Part shown: one piece after another, positions 61,213 to 64,000 of the stretch
Layout of the letters: the number at the start of each line of letters is the position of its first letter
Position numbering within the stretch: position 1 is the stretch's first letter
Program-made: the position numbers and the translations under genes
Origin: Nyssa sinensis
Lineage: Eukaryota > Streptophyta > Magnoliopsida > Cornales > Nyssaceae
Direction: 5' to 3'
Assembly: GCA_008638375.1 (NCBI GenBank)
Contig: CM018031.1
Location: 5,790,062-5,854,061 of the forward strand
DNA length: 64,000 bases
The notes under the pieces: generated by a model
Told to the model about the DNA's origin: nothing
Database searches by the model: none
Seen by the model: the letters and a program-made list of their open reading frames with translations, nothing else

Positions 61213-62600
61213 TAGGTCCGTCCATTAATAAAGGAGAGTCTTAGGCAAGTAGCTAGCTAGCATAGTGAAAAAATTATATCATCTCACTCAACCATGAAAC
61301 TGAGTCGATAGTATTTAGCCATGTGTAGCTGGCTTCTAGTTTGAGAGAATGGAAGATGACCTTAACTTGGTTCATCTTTGATTTTGATGCCAAAACAACC
61401 CAATCTAAGTTTCTGTTAGAATTATAGGCTTCAAGGTGGTGCAGGAACAGAAATTAATTACGGGAACTGCACTCTAGTGTAAAATGCTTCAAGGCGAGAG
61501 GTACAATGAAACTTACACTGTTTGCAAGTTGCACATTTGAAGATTGTCCATGATTAATAAGGAACTTCAGGCCAGATCAAAATGAAGTCTAAACTTTTTA
61601 CTTGAAAACATTTTATACCCATAATTATCCAAAAAAAAAAATTGAATTTGTGAATAAACTTACAACCTCCAAATCCTTTGGTTGGTTTTTCAGTTTTACT
61701 TACTGAAAAGGTTTGATTTTTAGTTTTATTTTATGTAGTCAATGTACTGTACCTTGCAGAGAAAATACAATAGCCTGATCCTATCAATGTTTGTTCATGG
61801 ACAATTTTTCGGAAAACCAAGGACCAGAGTTTTTGTGTGTTCTAGTCATAAAAATCCTTGATTAGTTCACTAACATTAATGTTCCAGCAATTCCATATAA
61901 TACTTCTACAGGCATTTTCTTGGGAATAGGTTCGTCAAGTACTCCACTGTAAGGCCAAAACCCTGAAATTTTTTTTGAATAAGATTGGTATATAGTCAAA
62001 GTAGCGTGTCTTTCCAATGTTCTCATGTTTTATGGTCTACTTTTCAATGGGTCATAACATACATGATAAAGTGTTATTAGAAAGATAGACTAACATTGGT
62101 GGTCCAGACCTACTGAAAAATGCCTATGCAATAACAATGTGATGTATATGATAGTAAACGAAAAATTATTGAATGGCCAAGGCCAATCAGAAGATGGCAA
62201 GTATATAAATGCAACTTTTTCTTCCTTAAAAATCAAATATCTTGTATATTTTTACTTGGCCGGGACCAATAATGACATGGGACCATTCAAAAATTTCTCA
62301 ACATTAAACATGATTTCTTATCGTTTGTGTTTAAGAAATCAAGAAGGGTAGAAGGTTCAATAAAAAGGAGATCCATATTATAGATATAAATAGGTAACAA
62401 TGATACAGTAGGTGTCCAATGTGCATGCACCATCAGCAAAGAGCAAAATACAAACACTGCAACTACTATATAGCATGAACAGACCATACTGATACTAGTG
62501 GAAGTAATTGATACAAATGGCTGTAACTGACAAGAAGGGAAGATATCATATCAGCGGGCAACAGCTCTTATTTCTATTTGTACCATACTAAGTCACTTAG
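61213..62600. other. Intergenic DNA, no gene seen
   Basis: 3' flank of PRP copy 3 and unclassified sequence; no recognised product in short open frames. Confidence 0.4.
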
Positions 62601-62606
62601 TTGGAA

Positions 62607-63077
62607 TTAATGGAAGGGAGATGGAGGTTTGTGGGGTGGCTTGTGTGGTGGACTCGGTGGCTTCTTTCCCGGAGTTGGTGGCTTCTTAGGTGGAGCTCCA
62701 TGTGGCACCATCTTCTTGGGTGGCTTGTACAGATCTTCAGCATTCTCCACCGGAGGGTGTCCTGGGTAGTGACCGTGAGTTGGCGGCTTGTGTCCCATTG
62801 GGGGCTTCTCACCCTTAGGAGGTTGATAAAATGGGGGCTTGTGTTCTACTGGGGGCTTCTCACCCTTGGGTGGTTTACCTCCTGGGAATGGTGGCCTGTT
62901 TTCTGGTGGTGGCTTCTCACCCTTGGGAGGTTTGCCATATGGGGCTGGTGGTTTGGGCTTCTCACCCTTGGGAGGTTTACCAAATGGGGCTGGTGGCTTG
63001 GGGTAATCAGCAAGGGAAGGAGTGGTGAGAGATGCCACTAGACCAAGTAACAACACTAGCAAGTATGTGGTAGACAT
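62607..63077 (-). CDS. Secreted repetitive proline-rich protein (PRP copy 3), intact
   Basis: A cell-wall protein of 156 residues from ATG 63077: a signal peptide at 1-23 (MSTTYLLVLLLGLVASLTTPSLA), then DYPKPPAPFGKPPKGEKPKP and several PPKGEKPP units, then YPGHPPVENAEDLYKPPKK and a Pro/Lys/His-rich tail ending KPPSPFH. The frame is open upstream to 63155, but the TATA box at 63119-63129 makes ATG 63077 the likely start; an in-frame ATG at 63098 (MHHQSTK) is also conserved in copy 2 and cannot be excluded. It is the only copy in the array with start, frame, TATA box and C-terminus all intact. A role in wall reinforcement by cross-linking is inferred from the PRP family. Confidence 0.92.
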   Translation of the reverse strand: MSTTYLLVLLLGLVASLTTPSLADYPKPPAPFGKPPKGEKPKPPAPYGKPPKGEKPPPENRPPFPGGKPPKGEKPPVEHKPPFYQPPKGEKPPMGHKPPTHGHYPGHPPVENAEDLYKPPKKMVPHGAPPKKPPTPGKKPPSPPHKPPHKPPSPFH

Positions 63078-63118
63078 CTTAGTGCTTTGATGGTGCATTG
63101 TTAGGAAACATAGGAGAC

Positions 63119-63159
63119 CTTTTATAATGGTTTGGAGCCTATGTCGGTACGACACGTGT
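63119..63159 (-). promoter_or_regulatory. TATA box and G-box of PRP copy 3
   Basis: ATTATAAAAGG at 63119-63129 and CACGTG at 63154-63159 (within GACACGTGTC). At the same relative place copy 2 has 'gacatgtgttaac' (about 56151-56163), a degenerate version. Confidence 0.6.
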
Positions 63160-63255
63160 CACCTCCTTATGCAATTTTCTGTGGGACAATATTTGCTTGT
63201 ATATACTACTTTAATGTGAAATTTGTCTTTTTTATTGGCCTTAAATGTAAGGGGG

Positions 63256-63300
63256 CTGATCTGGGACCCCTCTAGTTGAGATGTTTGAAAAATGGCCATG
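63256..63300 (+). repeat. PRP upstream block, copy f
   Basis: 'ctgatctgggacccctctagttgagatgtttgaaaaatggccatgg', about 180 bp upstream of PRP copy 3. Part of the six-copy set. Confidence 0.6.
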
Positions 63301-63430
63301 GCCTCACTTTTGGCTTCACCGACATCTCTGCAATCAATCTTCGCCTTTTCTTTAACTTGTTCCAAATTTAACAGCAACCTCAAGAAAGGGCGTCATTTGG
63401 GCAGGTAAAATACTCCTTTTACTCTCGCTG

Positions 63431-63593
63431 TACTGTTATATTTTTATCAATGACTCTCATTATCATACATTTACTCAAATAATTGTACATAAAATAAGTA
63501 TTTATTACTATATTTTAATGTATTTTAAATTTAAAAAATATTAAATAATTTGAATCAGTTGAGAGAGAGATGGTAGTAATTATCCTTCCAACC

Positions 63594-63640
<47 letters not shown>

Positions 63641-64000
63641 GATAGTAAGCGTATATGTCTCCCATCACCTATTAGAAGCATTTTCGCTCTTATGATCGAT
63701 GCCTCCCCTGTAGAAATGTAAAATTTGGGTGTTAAAAATGCAAAAATGACAGTTAGGTCATTTGTCTTCAGTGATGTCTCTTCTCTTGGAGATGCTTTTA
63801 GTAGACAAAATACTTCATGTGTCTCATATTACAGTGTTATGTCTACACTAATTAATCTCAATATCATACATGCACTCTAACAATGATAATCAACATAAAA
63901 TATATATATTTTCATATTTTACTAATATATTTTAAATTTAATAAATGTTAAATAATTTGAACCAACAGATTGTATTAGTTATCCTTCCCACCAAATTTCC
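63431..64000 (+). repeat. Two diverged direct repeats, offset about 400 bp, running off the window
   Basis: About 63431-63595 and 63831-64000 share 'tatcatacat(t/g)', 'cataaaata', 'tattttaaattta(a/t)(a/t)aaa', 'ttaaataatttgaa(t/c)ca' and 'tta(t)ccttcc(a/c)accaaa' in order. Between them is a (TC)n microsatellite at 63601-63639. Confidence 0.75.

Noticed and set aside
62601..63041. 146-codon plus-strand Trp-rich frame opposite PRP copy 3
   Set aside because: Antisense of proline-rich codons; no domain, and the minus strand has signal peptide and TATA box.

Overview
The window is nuclear DNA from a flowering plant, most likely a eudicot. It is strongly AT-rich, has intron-containing and intronless plant gene families, poly(TA) and poly(CT) microsatellites, and many small plant transposons. 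I cannot name the species from sequence alone. Gene density is low: seven recognisable protein genes plus two gene relics in 64 kb.

Layout. 1-9 kb: a three-exon 2-oxoglutarate-dependent dioxygenase of the ACC-oxidase-homolog type (2356-5195) and a DC1-domain pseudogene (6047-6778). They lie between two near-identical direct repeats (1-576 and 8054-8978), and the second copy carries a TRIM retroelement. 12-38 kb: three group-IX ERF transcription factor genes, two small EDLL-type ERFs (12147-12554 on +, 17423-17908 on -) and one ERF1-like gene (37078-37750 on +). The gaps are filled with tandem duplications, TRIM, MULE and SINE copies and AT-rich DNA. 43-45 kb: an intronless DUF2828/vWA gene. 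It is followed by a hAT MITE, a Copia-type remnant and a solo LTR (46-49.3 kb). 51-63 kb: a minus-strand array of secreted proline-rich cell-wall protein genes, with one dead copy (51581-51815), one with a frameshifted C-terminus (55549-56076) and one intact (62607-63077). A short block found upstream of these genes recurs at places with no gene.

How the genes relate. The three ERFs belong to the ethylene/jasmonate defence class, and ERF095/ERF098/ERF1 are neighbours in Arabidopsis (At3g23220-At3g23240), so this looks like an ancient conserved cluster. The PRP genes are a local tandem family for the cell wall. I see no operon-like or novel biochemical system.

The most notable general signal is that three genes (ERF1-like, DUF2828, PRP2) carry five single-base frameshifts relative to their families. 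Every one is explained by one extra base in a short homopolymer (C3, A6, A4, G2, T2), and none by a missing base. That points to base-calling or assembly error as much as to true gene decay. Much of the remaining sequence is repeat-derived, and several elements have clean target-site duplications readable directly here.
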